Positions 12,901-21,283 of a stretch of 31,648 nucleotides of DNA are shown here, in pieces; position 1 is the first letter of the stretch, and each line of letters starts with the position of its first letter. This DNA is from a virus. The position numbers and the translations under genes were made by a program. The notes beneath the pieces were generated by a model. It was given only the letters and a program-made list of their open reading frames with translations. It made no database searches and was not told the origin of the DNA. The stretch lies in the IMG/VR virus record IMGVR_UViG_3300021957_002958, positions 1-31,648 of that record, one strand, 5' to 3'.

Positions 12901-15900
12901 TTATTCTCCTTTTAGTTCGTCTATTTCTGCTTTTAATTCTTTGATTGCCTCTACTAATAGACCGATTGTTTGGTCATACTGTAGAACTTTATATTCGTTT
13001 CCGTCATCTATCTTCAAAGGTAACTCTTTTTCTGTTATTGCAGAAGGTAATACTTTTTCGACATCTTGTGCAATAAGTCCAGCAGACTCTTTACCATCTG
13101 CCTTATATGTGAATGTAACACCATTAAGCTGACTAACTTTAGATAATGCATCGCCAATAGGTTGTATGTTTTCTTTTAATCTTTCATCAGAAATCGTTGT
13201 TGAGAAAGCAACAACATCACCATCAACATGTAAGTCACCATCAGCTTCAAGTCGAGCTTCTTCGCCACCATTAACAACAAAACTTATATGTGCATTGTTA
13301 GAAAATTCAAGTTTATCTCCTGAATCTAATCCAATGTTTCCACCAGTTGCATATAAGTCACCATTAACTTGTCCACCACCTGAAGTTGTTTCATATTTAT
13401 TAACATTGTTATAATAAAGTTGAACAGCACCGTCTTGAGTACAGACAATCATATTTTCATCCACAGCAGCATTCTTTATTGCAACGGCTGAACCTGAAAG
13501 AAATAAACTTCCTGTGCCTGAATCTCGAACAATACTGTTTGAACCATCGTGATATAGTTTAAGGTCCTGAGCAGCGCCCATCATAATATTACCATTATCT
13601 GGGAAATAGGCATTTGAGTTAAATGTAGCAGCACCCGCCTCAGACATATCTAGTGTAAGTGCCGTGATACCAGAACCACCATCATTACCTTTAAACTTGA
13701 TGTCGTAATCTTGAATGGGATTATCAATTGCTAAACAATAATTATCTTGATAAAGAGTACCAAACTGTGTTCCGCCATCTTTCAATTTTATTTCAGCGCC
13801 ATCAGCATCTAAAATAATATCTCCAGAAGCATCAATTGTAAAATCACCCGTTCTTGTAATCGTGTCTATCACAGGCGTTGTTAATGTCTTGTTTGTTAAT
13901 GTTTTCGTTGTAGCGGCAAAATAAGTATCGAAAGTATCAACATTGGTCATACGCATTGTACCACCATCATTTGTTAGAATACCGTCGCCAGAAGCAACAG
14001 CAGTTGTTCCTCTTGATGTTCCGCCGTCTATTAGATTGATTTCAGCAGGTGTTGCTGTAATTGCAGTAGCAGAAGCAGCCGCAAGAACAGGTAAAGTGCC
14101 TGAAACATTAGGCAAAGAAATTGTTCTGTCGCCTGTCGCATCAATAGATGTTAATGTTGTTTCGTGGTCGTCTGCCGTTGCACCTTCAAACACAACAGCG
14201 TTATTGGCGTTCATTGTTACAGAGTTTGTAATCGTTTGCGTTCCAGAAACAACAAGGTTTGTGGCCGATAGTGTTCCTGTACTTGGGTTATATGTTAAGT
14301 TACCATCTGATTCTAGCCCTACATTACCACCATCTGCATCTGCTCCAGCAACAAATGTAAGAACATTATTCTCATTTGTAGACTCATTGTCTGTTACTGT
14401 TACAGTAGTTGCAACAGCAGATGTTCCAGAGTAACCACTTGATGTAATAGTACCAAGTGATGAACCGCCATCTGCGAATGTGATTGTGCCGCCGTCAGCA
14501 TCTAATGTAACACCACCAGATGAGTTAAGAGTAACTGTAGTTCCGGCGAGTTCGGCAGTACCATCAGCAGTAATTGTGATGTTTGCAGCTGCGGCTGCGG
14601 TGTCTACTGTTGTTAGAGTTGTTGCGCCGTTTGTGCCGACAGTTGTTGTGAAAGTATCTCCAGATGAACCAGTCATTGTGATGACTTTGCCGTTTATAGC
14701 AACATCATCAGCAGTTAAAGAACCGCCAGTAATTGCGCCAGTCGTTGTGATTGTAGATGAACCTGTGTCGATTGTGCCGAATCCTGAAGTGATTGAACCA
14801 GAGTCTAATGCACCAGTAGTAACAATATTACCACCACCAACATTATGTGATGAGAAATAAGTCGATACAGTATCGACATTGGTCATTCTCATTGTACCGC
14901 CGTCATTGATTAATATACCATCACCAGAAGCAACAGCAGTTGTGCCTCTTGCAGTACCGCCGTCTATTAAGTTTAATTCGGCCGCAGTTGAAGTAACATT
15001 AGTGCCGCCAAGTGAAAATTGTCCACTTATGTCGCAAGTACCATTGATATCAATTGCAGTAGCAGTTAAGTCTATTTCGTCTGTAGCGCCTAATGCTAAT
15101 ACGGTATCACTCAAACCGTGAATAAATTGGGTAGCATCACTAAATTGTATTTTTCTACTACTATTGATTAATATTCCTGTATCGTGGACATGGGTTATCG
15201 TTACATCATTATCAGCACCAAGTCCTAATACAGCTGCATCACTATTTAATTTTAAATCATTACTAACAAGAACTGCCGTAGAAGCATTTAAATCAATAGT
15301 TACTTCGCCATCTATTGTTAAAACACCATTAGATGATTGGTGAATAAATGTACCGCTATCACCAAATTGTAATTTATCTGTACTCGAAAGTAAAAGTCCT
15401 GTATCTGCTACATGAGTTAAACTAACATCTTGGTCATCGCCAAAGTTAATTACAGCACCGTCTGCCAAGAATAAATCTGACCATTCTAGAGCAGATGTTC
15501 CTAAAGAAGTTCCGTCAGACGCTGATGGCGAAAGAGCTGTTGTTGACATTCTTACTTTATCAGTACCGCCAAGTTTGAAATCTATTTGGTCGTCTGTATC
15601 AGCAGTCATTGTTGTATTACCATTAGCATCTAAAATTAATGCCGAACCATTAAGGTCTCTAAGATTTTGAACTACTGCTTGTCCTAAAAACTGTACATAA
15701 GTTCTTTGGCCATTTGCAGGTGCTGAGGCAAATACAATCTTAGTGCCACCTATTGCTAAACTATATCCTACTTTTGGTTCTAAGACAACAGCATTATCTG
15801 AAACTATAATTGAAGTTTCATCTGCAACTGTAAAATCTAATGTAAAGGTTGTTTCACTACCATCACCTGAAATTTGTTGTTTGGTGTGAAATCCATTTAC

Positions 15901-15921
15901 TGGGGGTTTTCCTATGTACAT
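12901..15921 (-). CDS. Long tail fibre with C-terminal S74 intramolecular chaperone, 1006 aa
   Basis: Predicted distal tail fibre. The N-terminus (1-90, with ISGDGSETTFTLDFTVADET and AGTK-type strands) is the virion-attachment type seen on marine phage fibres. The shaft from about 95 to 880 is beta-repeat: FGDDQDVSLTHVADTGLLL units, TAAELNLIDGGT units (twice), VFEGATADDHETTL...RTISLPNVSGT and TLTNKTLTTPVI. The C-terminal 100 residues are a Peptidase_S74-like trimerisation chaperone beginning STTISDERLKENI, with S911 as the predicted self-cleavage serine, and ending in a coiled coil (LLVEAIKELKAEIDELKGE). It starts with a 1-nt overlap on the preceding fibre and ends 3 nt before the glycine-rich adhesin. 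A Shine-Dalgarno (GGAG) lies before ATG 15921. Confidence 0.88.
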   Translation of the reverse strand: MYIGKPPVNGFHTKQQISGDGSETTFTLDFTVADETSIIVSDNAVVLEPKVGYSLAIGGTKIVFASAPANGQRTYVQFLGQAVVQNLRDLNGSALILDANGNTTMTADTDDQIDFKLGGTDKVRMSTTALSPSASDGTSLGTSALEWSDLFLADGAVINFGDDQDVSLTHVADTGLLLSSTDKLQFGDSGTFIHQSSNGVLTIDGEVTIDLNASTAVLVSNDLKLNSDAAVLGLGADNDVTITHVHDTGILINSSRKIQFSDATQFIHGLSDTVLALGATDEIDLTATAIDINGTCDISGQFSLGGTNVTSTAAELNLIDGGTARGTTAVASGDGILINDGGTMRMTNVDTVSTYFSSHNVGGGNIVTTGALDSGSITSGFGTIDTGSSTITTTGAITGGSLTADDVAINGKVITMTGSSGDTFTTTVGTNGATTLTTVDTAAAAANITITADGTAELAGTTVTLNSSGGVTLDADGGTITFADGGSSLGTITSSGYSGTSAVATTVTVTDNESTNENNVLTFVAGADADGGNVGLESDGNLTYNPSTGTLSATNLVVSGTQTITNSVTMNANNAVVFEGATADDHETTLTSIDATGDRTISLPNVSGTLPVLAAASATAITATPAEINLIDGGTSRGTTAVASGDGILTNDGGTMRMTNVDTFDTYFAATTKTLTNKTLTTPVIDTITRTGDFTIDASGDIILDADGAEIKLKDGGTQFGTLYQDNYCLAIDNPIQDYDIKFKGNDGGSGITALTLDMSEAGAATFNSNAYFPDNGNIMMGAAQDLKLYHDGSNSIVRDSGTGSLFLSGSAVAIKNAAVDENMIVCTQDGAVQLYYNNVNKYETTSGGGQVNGDLYATGGNIGLDSGDKLEFSNNAHISFVVNGGEEARLEADGDLHVDGDVVAFSTTISDERLKENIQPIGDALSKVSQLNGVTFTYKADGKESAGLIAQDVEKVLPSAITEKELPLKIDDGNEYKVLQYDQTIGLLVEAIKELKAEIDELKGE
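12950..12984. repeat. 35-bp perfect direct repeat in S74 domains, copy 1
   Basis: Identical to 15991-16025, both encoding the YDQTIGLLVE segment of the fibre chaperones. Surrounding DNA in both genes is also close but with mismatches. Such shared DNA allows homologous swapping of fibre tips. Confidence 0.85.
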
Positions 15922-18900
15922 TATCTATTCTCCAATGTTTCAATTCTTTTTGTTGCTTCTTGCAAGGCGGTTGATAACTCCTTGATTGATTCTACTAATA
16001 GACCGATTGTTTGGTCATACTGTAGGACTTTGTATTTTTTGCCGTCATTTTCTTTAAGTAGTAATTCTTTTTCTGATACTGCCGAAGGTAGTACTTTTTC
16101 AACATCCTGTGCAATTAAACCTGCTGACTTTTTATCATCTGCGTTATAAGTAAATGTAACACCATTTAACTGTTTAACTTTGTCTAAAGCATCTGTTATA
16201 GGCTCTATATCGTGTTTTAATCTTTCATCTGAAATAGTAGTTGAGAAAGCGATAACATCACCATCAACATGCAAATCACCATCAGCCTCAAGTCGCATTT
16301 CTTCGCCACCATTAATGTAAAACTGTATAGTAGTTGTTTCAACATCAATATGGTCGTTGGCATCTAATCCAAATCTTCCTCCCGAAGCATAGCAGTGACC
16401 AGTTATTTGAATATGGTCAGATTGTGTTTCCAATTTCTTTACATTATTATGATAAAGTTCTACACCACCATCTTCAATAAAAACTCCCATATTATGACCA
16501 CTAGCAGCATCTTGAATTTTTACATCATTACCACGAATTAATAAATCACCTGTTCCTTGGTTATTAACATAACTGTTAGAGCCATCGTGATATATTGATA
16601 AGTCGCTACCATCACCAAAAACAACTCTTTGACTATCTGCTATTTTTACATAACCACCAAATACAGCTGTACCAGCATCAGACATATCTAGTGTTAATGC
16701 CGTGATAGCAGAACCACCATCGTTGCCTTGGAAAATGATATCTTTGTCTTGTGTAAGAGATTTAACTACAAAGTCTGTTGATGAGTTTCTAAGTACTCCA
16801 AATGCAGTTCCGCCATCTTTTAAGGTTATATCAGCACCATCAGCATCTAGTATAATAGCATGTGAAGCATCTATTATAAAGTCTGAAGATGTTGTCGTTA
16901 GTGTGTTGCCATTAAATGCCATATTATCAACAGTTAATGCACTTAATGTTCCTACACTTGTAATATTTGTTTGAGCGGCAGTTGTTAATGTCAAATCAGA
17001 CATATAAGTTTTAAGTGTCGCTGCACTTGTTTGTTTCATTGTGCCGTTATCGTTATGAAGAAGTCCGTCTCCATCAGCAAACGCAGTAGTTCCAACAGTT
17101 GCACCACCGTCTATTAAGTTTATTTCTCCTACAGTAACAGTAGCGCCGTCTAATTTGTTTAATTCTTCAGGTGTAGATGTAATTTGAGTCGCAGAAGCAG
17201 CCGCAAGAACAGGAAGTGTACCTGATACATTTGGTAAATTGATTGTTCTATCACCAGTAGCGTCTATAGTTGATAGAGTTGTTTCGTGTGCATCAGCAGT
17301 AGCGCCTTCAAAGATAACAGCGTTTGAGGCATTCATTGTTACAGAGTTTACGATTGTCTGTGTTCCTGTAACACTAATATTAGGAACATTTAATGTGCCT
17401 GAACTTGGGTTGTAGTTTAAATTGCCATCTGATTCTAGACCAAGTCCAGTACCACCATCTGCATCTGCACCAGCAACAAATACTATAACATTATTTTCGT
17501 CTGTAGATTCGTTATCAGTAATTGTAACTGTTGTAGCAGCCGCAGCCGTACCCGAATATCCACTTGAAGTAATTGTGCCTAGTGAAGAACCAGCATCAGC
17601 AAATGTGATTGTACCACCATCTGCATCTAGTGTGATTCCGCCAGATGAATCTAAAGTAACTGTAGTACCAGCAAGTTCGGCAGTACCATCAGCAGTAATC
17701 TGTATGTTTGCAGCTGCAGCTGCGGCATCTGTAGTAACAATTGATAGAGTTCCGTTTGTGCCAGCAGTAAAGACTGCCGTATCTGAAGATGAACCAGTCA
17801 TTGTCATTACTTTACCATCTATAGCAACATCATCAACAGTCAATGCAGTCAATGTGCCGACTGAAGCAAGATTAGGCATTGCCGTAATCTCGTCATCAAA
17901 GTATGCAGCCAAGTCAGTAACAGCGACTTGAACCATTGTGCCATTGTCGTTCATTACTACTCTGTCTGCATCAGCGACAGTAGTTGATGTAGCAGAAGTT
18001 CCGCCGTCAACAATATTAAGTTCTGCGGCCGTTGAATCAACAGCAGCAAGTTTTGTTAAGTCTGCCTGAACGAGTCCAGAAACACCATCTAATAGATTTA
18101 GTTCTGCAGCCGTTGAAGTAACAGCAGTTGAACCAAGTGTTAGTTGGCCAACTGGAACAATAAGTCCGGCAGCGCCGTTTAGAATTAAGTCATCAGCAGA
18201 AGTATCCCAAGTAAGATTCGCACTCGCAGTATCGCCATAAAGAATGACATCATAACCTTGGTCGTTTGCACCAATTGTTAATGTAGAGTCTAGTTGAACA
18301 GCACCATCAATATCAACGGCATCTAAGTTTGCAATACCGTCAACATCTAAGTTTGTACTAACATTAACCGCACCGGTTACAGCAAGAGTTGAGCCATTAA
18401 AGGTTAAATTCGCTTCACCATTAATGGTAGAAGAACCTGTTCCTGTAACTACTCTGTTATTGGCGTCATTTGAGAACGCATCAGTACCCAAGCTTCCTGC
18501 AGCCGCCCAAGCTAAAGTTCCTGAACCATTTGTTGATAAGAGTTGTCCCGAAGAACCGTCAGCAGTCGGTAATACATAATCTATATCAGCAGACTGTGCG
18601 CCTACTTTGAAACCTGTATAGTTTGTGCCGTTATCAGTATCTTCGTAAATTCTTAATTCACCAGAACCAGTAGCGCCATTTGCTATTCCAATATAACCGC
18701 CATCATTAATATCTAAAAGTGTTCTGCCATCATACTGTTGAAATTTAATGTCTTTGGCATCGGTCATTGCTTTAATAATTGCATCACCAGATGAGTTACC
18801 AAATGAAATGGATTCGTAATTGCCAATCTTGAAATCAATTCTGTCGTCTGTGTCAGCCGTAATAGATGTGTCAGCATTAGCATCTAAGATTAATTCAGAA

Positions 18901-19220
18901 CCGTTTAAGTCAGTCGGTGTTGGTGCAATTGTAGTTGCATTTGTTTTGTCATTAATTACATAAATGGCATGGGTGTTAGTCGGCGCAGTAGCAAATGTAA
19001 TTCTTTTCAGGTCCCCACTTCCATCAACACCTAGTGTAAATGCCTTGCCTGTGCCTGGTTCTTGTCTTACATTATTAACATAGACTTCTAATGCGTTTTC
19101 GGCACCAGCTGGTACTGTATTCGCTAAATCAAATGCTGTTGTTGAGCCATCACCAGTGAAATTATCTTTCGTTGGTACTGAACTATATTCCTGAAACGGA
19201 GCTTGTCCTAAATATGCCAT
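15921..19220 (-). CDS. Long tail fibre with C-terminal S74 intramolecular chaperone, 1099 aa
   Basis: Second S74-tailed fibre. The N-terminal head MAYLGQAPFQEYSSVPTKDN with FTGDGSTTAFDL, VYVNNVRQEPG and ITFATAPTN (1-105) is a typical virion-docking domain. The repeat shaft includes TDDRIDFKIGN, DGSSGQLLSTNGSGTLAW, TAAELNLLDGVSGLVQADLTKL, DDVAIDGKVMTMTGSSSD and VFEGATADAHETTL...RTINLPNVSGT. The chaperone begins at about 993 (STTISDERLKHDI, predicted cleavage serine S997) and ends in a coiled coil. Its chaperone is nearly the same as in the 1006-residue fibre, including a 35-bp identical DNA stretch. A Shine-Dalgarno (AGGAT) precedes ATG 19220. The two fibres may form different segments of one fibre or alternative receptor-binding fibres. 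Confidence 0.88.
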   Translation of the reverse strand: MAYLGQAPFQEYSSVPTKDNFTGDGSTTAFDLANTVPAGAENALEVYVNNVRQEPGTGKAFTLGVDGSGDLKRITFATAPTNTHAIYVINDKTNATTIAPTPTDLNGSELILDANADTSITADTDDRIDFKIGNYESISFGNSSGDAIIKAMTDAKDIKFQQYDGRTLLDINDGGYIGIANGATGSGELRIYEDTDNGTNYTGFKVGAQSADIDYVLPTADGSSGQLLSTNGSGTLAWAAAGSLGTDAFSNDANNRVVTGTGSSTINGEANLTFNGSTLAVTGAVNVSTNLDVDGIANLDAVDIDGAVQLDSTLTIGANDQGYDVILYGDTASANLTWDTSADDLILNGAAGLIVPVGQLTLGSTAVTSTAAELNLLDGVSGLVQADLTKLAAVDSTAAELNIVDGGTSATSTTVADADRVVMNDNGTMVQVAVTDLAAYFDDEITAMPNLASVGTLTALTVDDVAIDGKVMTMTGSSSDTAVFTAGTNGTLSIVTTDAAAAAANIQITADGTAELAGTTVTLDSSGGITLDADGGTITFADAGSSLGTITSSGYSGTAAAATTVTITDNESTDENNVIVFVAGADADGGTGLGLESDGNLNYNPSSGTLNVPNISVTGTQTIVNSVTMNASNAVIFEGATADAHETTLSTIDATGDRTINLPNVSGTLPVLAAASATQITSTPEELNKLDGATVTVGEINLIDGGATVGTTAFADGDGLLHNDNGTMKQTSAATLKTYMSDLTLTTAAQTNITSVGTLSALTVDNMAFNGNTLTTTSSDFIIDASHAIILDADGADITLKDGGTAFGVLRNSSTDFVVKSLTQDKDIIFQGNDGGSAITALTLDMSDAGTAVFGGYVKIADSQRVVFGDGSDLSIYHDGSNSYVNNQGTGDLLIRGNDVKIQDAASGHNMGVFIEDGGVELYHNNVKKLETQSDHIQITGHCYASGGRFGLDANDHIDVETTTIQFYINGGEEMRLEADGDLHVDGDVIAFSTTISDERLKHDIEPITDALDKVKQLNGVTFTYNADDKKSAGLIAQDVEKVLPSAVSEKELLLKENDGKKYKVLQYDQTIGLLVESIKELSTALQEATKRIETLENR
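15991..16025. repeat. 35-bp perfect direct repeat in S74 domains, copy 2
   Basis: Second copy of the repeat at 12950-12984, in the 1099-residue fibre gene; first mismatch on either side is immediate. Confidence 0.85.
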
Positions 19221-19238
19221 TTTTAATTATCCTATAGT

Positions 19239-19595
19239 TTATACATCTTCGAGTACTGAAACCGTAACATCTACACTATTAGCAGCACTTGCGGATGCTT
19301 CTAAATTGTCTGCGTTTGTTCCATCGTTCATCAACACTAGCTTATTACCCGACATCACTTCTAAAGAAGCGCCTGCAGGAATAGTGGCATCCTTAACAAT
19401 ATAGACATCATTTGAACCGTCCTCATTGTCAATAAAAATACTTGCGGTTACGCCCGAAGTAGTCTTATTTGCCATTGTAATGCCGATAACGATTGTTTCA
19501 AGAGCTGAAGAACTAGCACCAGCGGGCACTCCATAGATAGTCGTTAAACTTGTTCCTACATTCGGTGTACATACTCTTTTAAAATCGTTAGCCAT
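19239..19595 (-). CDS. Small predicted virion protein, 118 aa
   Basis: Beta-sandwich type pattern: MANDFKRVCTPNVGTSLTTIYGVPAG, then IVIGITMANKTTSGVTASIFI, VYIVKDATIPAGASLEVMSG and a final VDVTVSVLEDV. Proteins with this arrangement occur near fibre genes of marine T4-like phages as small structural proteins. No catalytic motif. It is preceded by two late promoters and a Shine-Dalgarno (AAGGAAAA) before ATG 19595, suggesting high late expression, and is followed 18 nt later by the 1099-residue fibre. Location in the virion is unknown. Confidence 0.6.
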   Translation of the reverse strand: MANDFKRVCTPNVGTSLTTIYGVPAGASSSALETIVIGITMANKTTSGVTASIFIDNEDGSNDVYIVKDATIPAGASLEVMSGNKLVLMNDGTNADNLEASASAANSVDVTVSVLEDV

Positions 19596-19630
19596 GTTAT
19601 TTTCCTTTTTTTATGTTTATCTTGTTTTTA

Positions 19631-19638
19631 TATTTATA
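19631..19638 (-). promoter_or_regulatory. T4-type late promoter (TATAAATA), proximal of two
   Basis: Perfect TATAAATA on the minus strand, 35 nt before ATG 19595, in the 58-nt AT-rich gap after the 538-residue fibre gene. Confidence 0.7.
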
Positions 19639-19640
19639 AC

Positions 19641-19648
19641 TATTTATA
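19641..19648 (-). promoter_or_regulatory. T4-type late promoter (TATAAATA), distal of two
   Basis: Second perfect TATAAATA exactly 10 bp (about one helical turn) upstream of the proximal copy. Either or both could serve the 118-residue protein and the two long fibres. Confidence 0.6.
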
Positions 19649-19653
19649 ATACT

Positions 19654-21270
19654 TTATCCTAACGCCGCCGCTAAAGCTATGGAAAAAGAGTTAGTCGCCG
19701 CACTTGCGGTAGTAAGTAAAGTTCCTGTTTCATTTGGTATTGTAATTGTTCTATCTGCCGTTGGGTCGACAACTGTCAAAGTAGTTTCAAATGCATCAGC
19801 AGTTGCGCCTTCAAATACAATACTAGAGTCTGTTAAATTCAATGCAGTAGCAGTTAAAGCTGTGATTGTGGGTGAGTTCAATGTTGGACTTGTCAGAGTT
19901 TTATTTGTTAAAATCTGAGTTCCAGTCAATGTTGCTACAGTATTAGCAACGGCTATTGTTATTGTATTGCCGGCGCCTGTAGTTGCAATTCCTGTTCCAC
20001 CAACGATAGACAATGTTGTCGAATCTAAATCAATTGCAATTGTGCCTGTATCACCACTTATATCTAAATCTTGACCAGATACTGTAGCATCTACATATGC
20101 CTTGATACTTTGTTGCGTTGCAACTTTAGTAGCAGAGTTGGATGACATATTATCTTCATCAAGTATAGCACTACCAGAAACGCCAGTATTGAGAACACCA
20201 CTTGTAATTGTTGGTGATGTTAGTGTTTTATTTTGTAAAGTTTCCGAACCAGTCAATGATGCAAAACTATCACTTTGTAATGCACTATTCCATTCTGAAA
20301 GAGAACCTGTTAAAGTATTGTTCGCTAAATCGATACTTTTATTTGTTAGTGTGTCTGTTGTTGCTTTACCAACAAGAGTATCTGTAGCATTAAAGAATGT
20401 TATTGTTCTATCGGCAGTCGGGTCTGTAAACGCCAGAGTTGTTTCATAAGCATCATCAGTTGCGCCCTCAAAGACAAGAGGGCTTGAACCAGACATTACT
20501 ACTCCGCTTAAATTTTGTGTGCCTGTAAACGACCCACTAAAAGTACCACCATTGATTGTTGGGCTTGTTAGAGTTTTATTCTCTAATGTTTCTGTTCCAG
20601 TTAAAGATACAAAAGAAGCACTTTGTAAAGCACTATTAAACTCTGCCAAAGAACCTGTAAGAGTGTTTGACCCTAAATCAACAGTTTTGTTTGTGAATGT
20701 ATCAGTAGTTGCTCGACCAACAAGAGTGTCGGTTGCGTTTGGCATTGTAAGAACTCTATCGGCAGTCGGGTCTGTAAATGCTAGTGTAGTTTCATATGCA
20801 TCATCGCTAGCGCCTTCAAATACTAGTGGACTTGCGCCAGACATAACTAGTCCAGTTAAATCTTGTGTGCCTGTGAATGAGCCACTAAAAGTACCGCCAT
20901 TGATTGTTGGTGATGTTAGTGTTTTATTTGTAAGCGTCTGTGTTGCATCTGTTACGACAACAGTTCCTGAAGCATCAGGAAAAGTAATTGTTCTATCTGC
21001 CGTTGGGTCTGTAACTGCTAATGAGGTTTCATAAGCATCATCAGTTGCGCCTTCAAAAGTGATTTTAGTTTGAAAAGTGGTTGCACCAGTCTTAATACCA
21101 GTTACTTCTGTATTCATCAAAGTAATTGCCTCAACAATATCTGTTGCTGAAGCGATTACACCACTTGCACTCGTAACGCTCGAAATATCACCGACATCTG
21201 TTGCCGTTAAGTTATAAGTCGTTCTTAGTGTGTCTAAGGTATCTGTTGTTGCTACTGTTCTGTCTGCCAT
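19654..21270 (-). CDS. Repeat-rich tail fibre, 538 aa
   Basis: Paralogue of the protein at 21284-22915. Shared N-terminus MADRxVAxTDTL with DVGDIxSV and IASATDIVEA (1-55). Then repeated cassettes: VFEGAxDDAYETTLAFTDPTADR, TNKTLTSPTINGGTFSGSFTGTQ, and GSLxEFNSALQSxSFxSLTGxETL. A GxSGSAxLDEDNMxSNSATKxATQQSIKAYVD segment at about 350-385 follows; this is a widespread marine phage fibre element. The end is FSIALAAALG. The start has no Shine-Dalgarno, and a perfect late promoter element ends 5 nt before its ATG, predicting a leaderless transcript. It is structural; location on the virion is unknown. Confidence 0.8.
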   Translation of the reverse strand: MADRTVATTDTLDTLRTTYNLTATDVGDISSVTSASGVIASATDIVEAITLMNTEVTGIKTGATTFQTKITFEGATDDAYETSLAVTDPTADRTITFPDASGTVVVTDATQTLTNKTLTSPTINGGTFSGSFTGTQDLTGLVMSGASPLVFEGASDDAYETTLAFTDPTADRVLTMPNATDTLVGRATTDTFTNKTVDLGSNTLTGSLAEFNSALQSASFVSLTGTETLENKTLTSPTINGGTFSGSFTGTQNLSGVVMSGSSPLVFEGATDDAYETTLAFTDPTADRTITFFNATDTLVGKATTDTLTNKSIDLANNTLTGSLSEWNSALQSDSFASLTGSETLQNKTLTSPTITSGVLNTGVSGSAILDEDNMSSNSATKVATQQSIKAYVDATVSGQDLDISGDTGTIAIDLDSTTLSIVGGTGIATTGAGNTITIAVANTVATLTGTQILTNKTLTSPTLNSPTITALTATALNLTDSSIVFEGATADAFETTLTVVDPTADRTITIPNETGTLLTTASAATNSFSIALAAALG

Positions 21271-21275
21271 AGTAC

Positions 21276-21283
21276 TATTTATA
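21276..21283 (-). promoter_or_regulatory. T4-type late promoter predicting a leaderless mRNA
   Basis: TATAAATA on the minus strand followed by only GTACT and then ATG 21270. Placing the element at -13 to -6 as in T4 late promoters puts +1 on the A of the start codon. It sits almost entirely in the 13-nt gap after the 543-residue fibre gene. Confidence 0.6.

Noticed and set aside
13943-21034. Several plus-strand open frames of 80-171 residues opposite fibre genes
   Set aside because: They mirror the Ser/Thr/Ala repeat coding of the minus-strand fibres, share the same repeats, and lack ribosome sites; all real genes in the window are on the minus strand.
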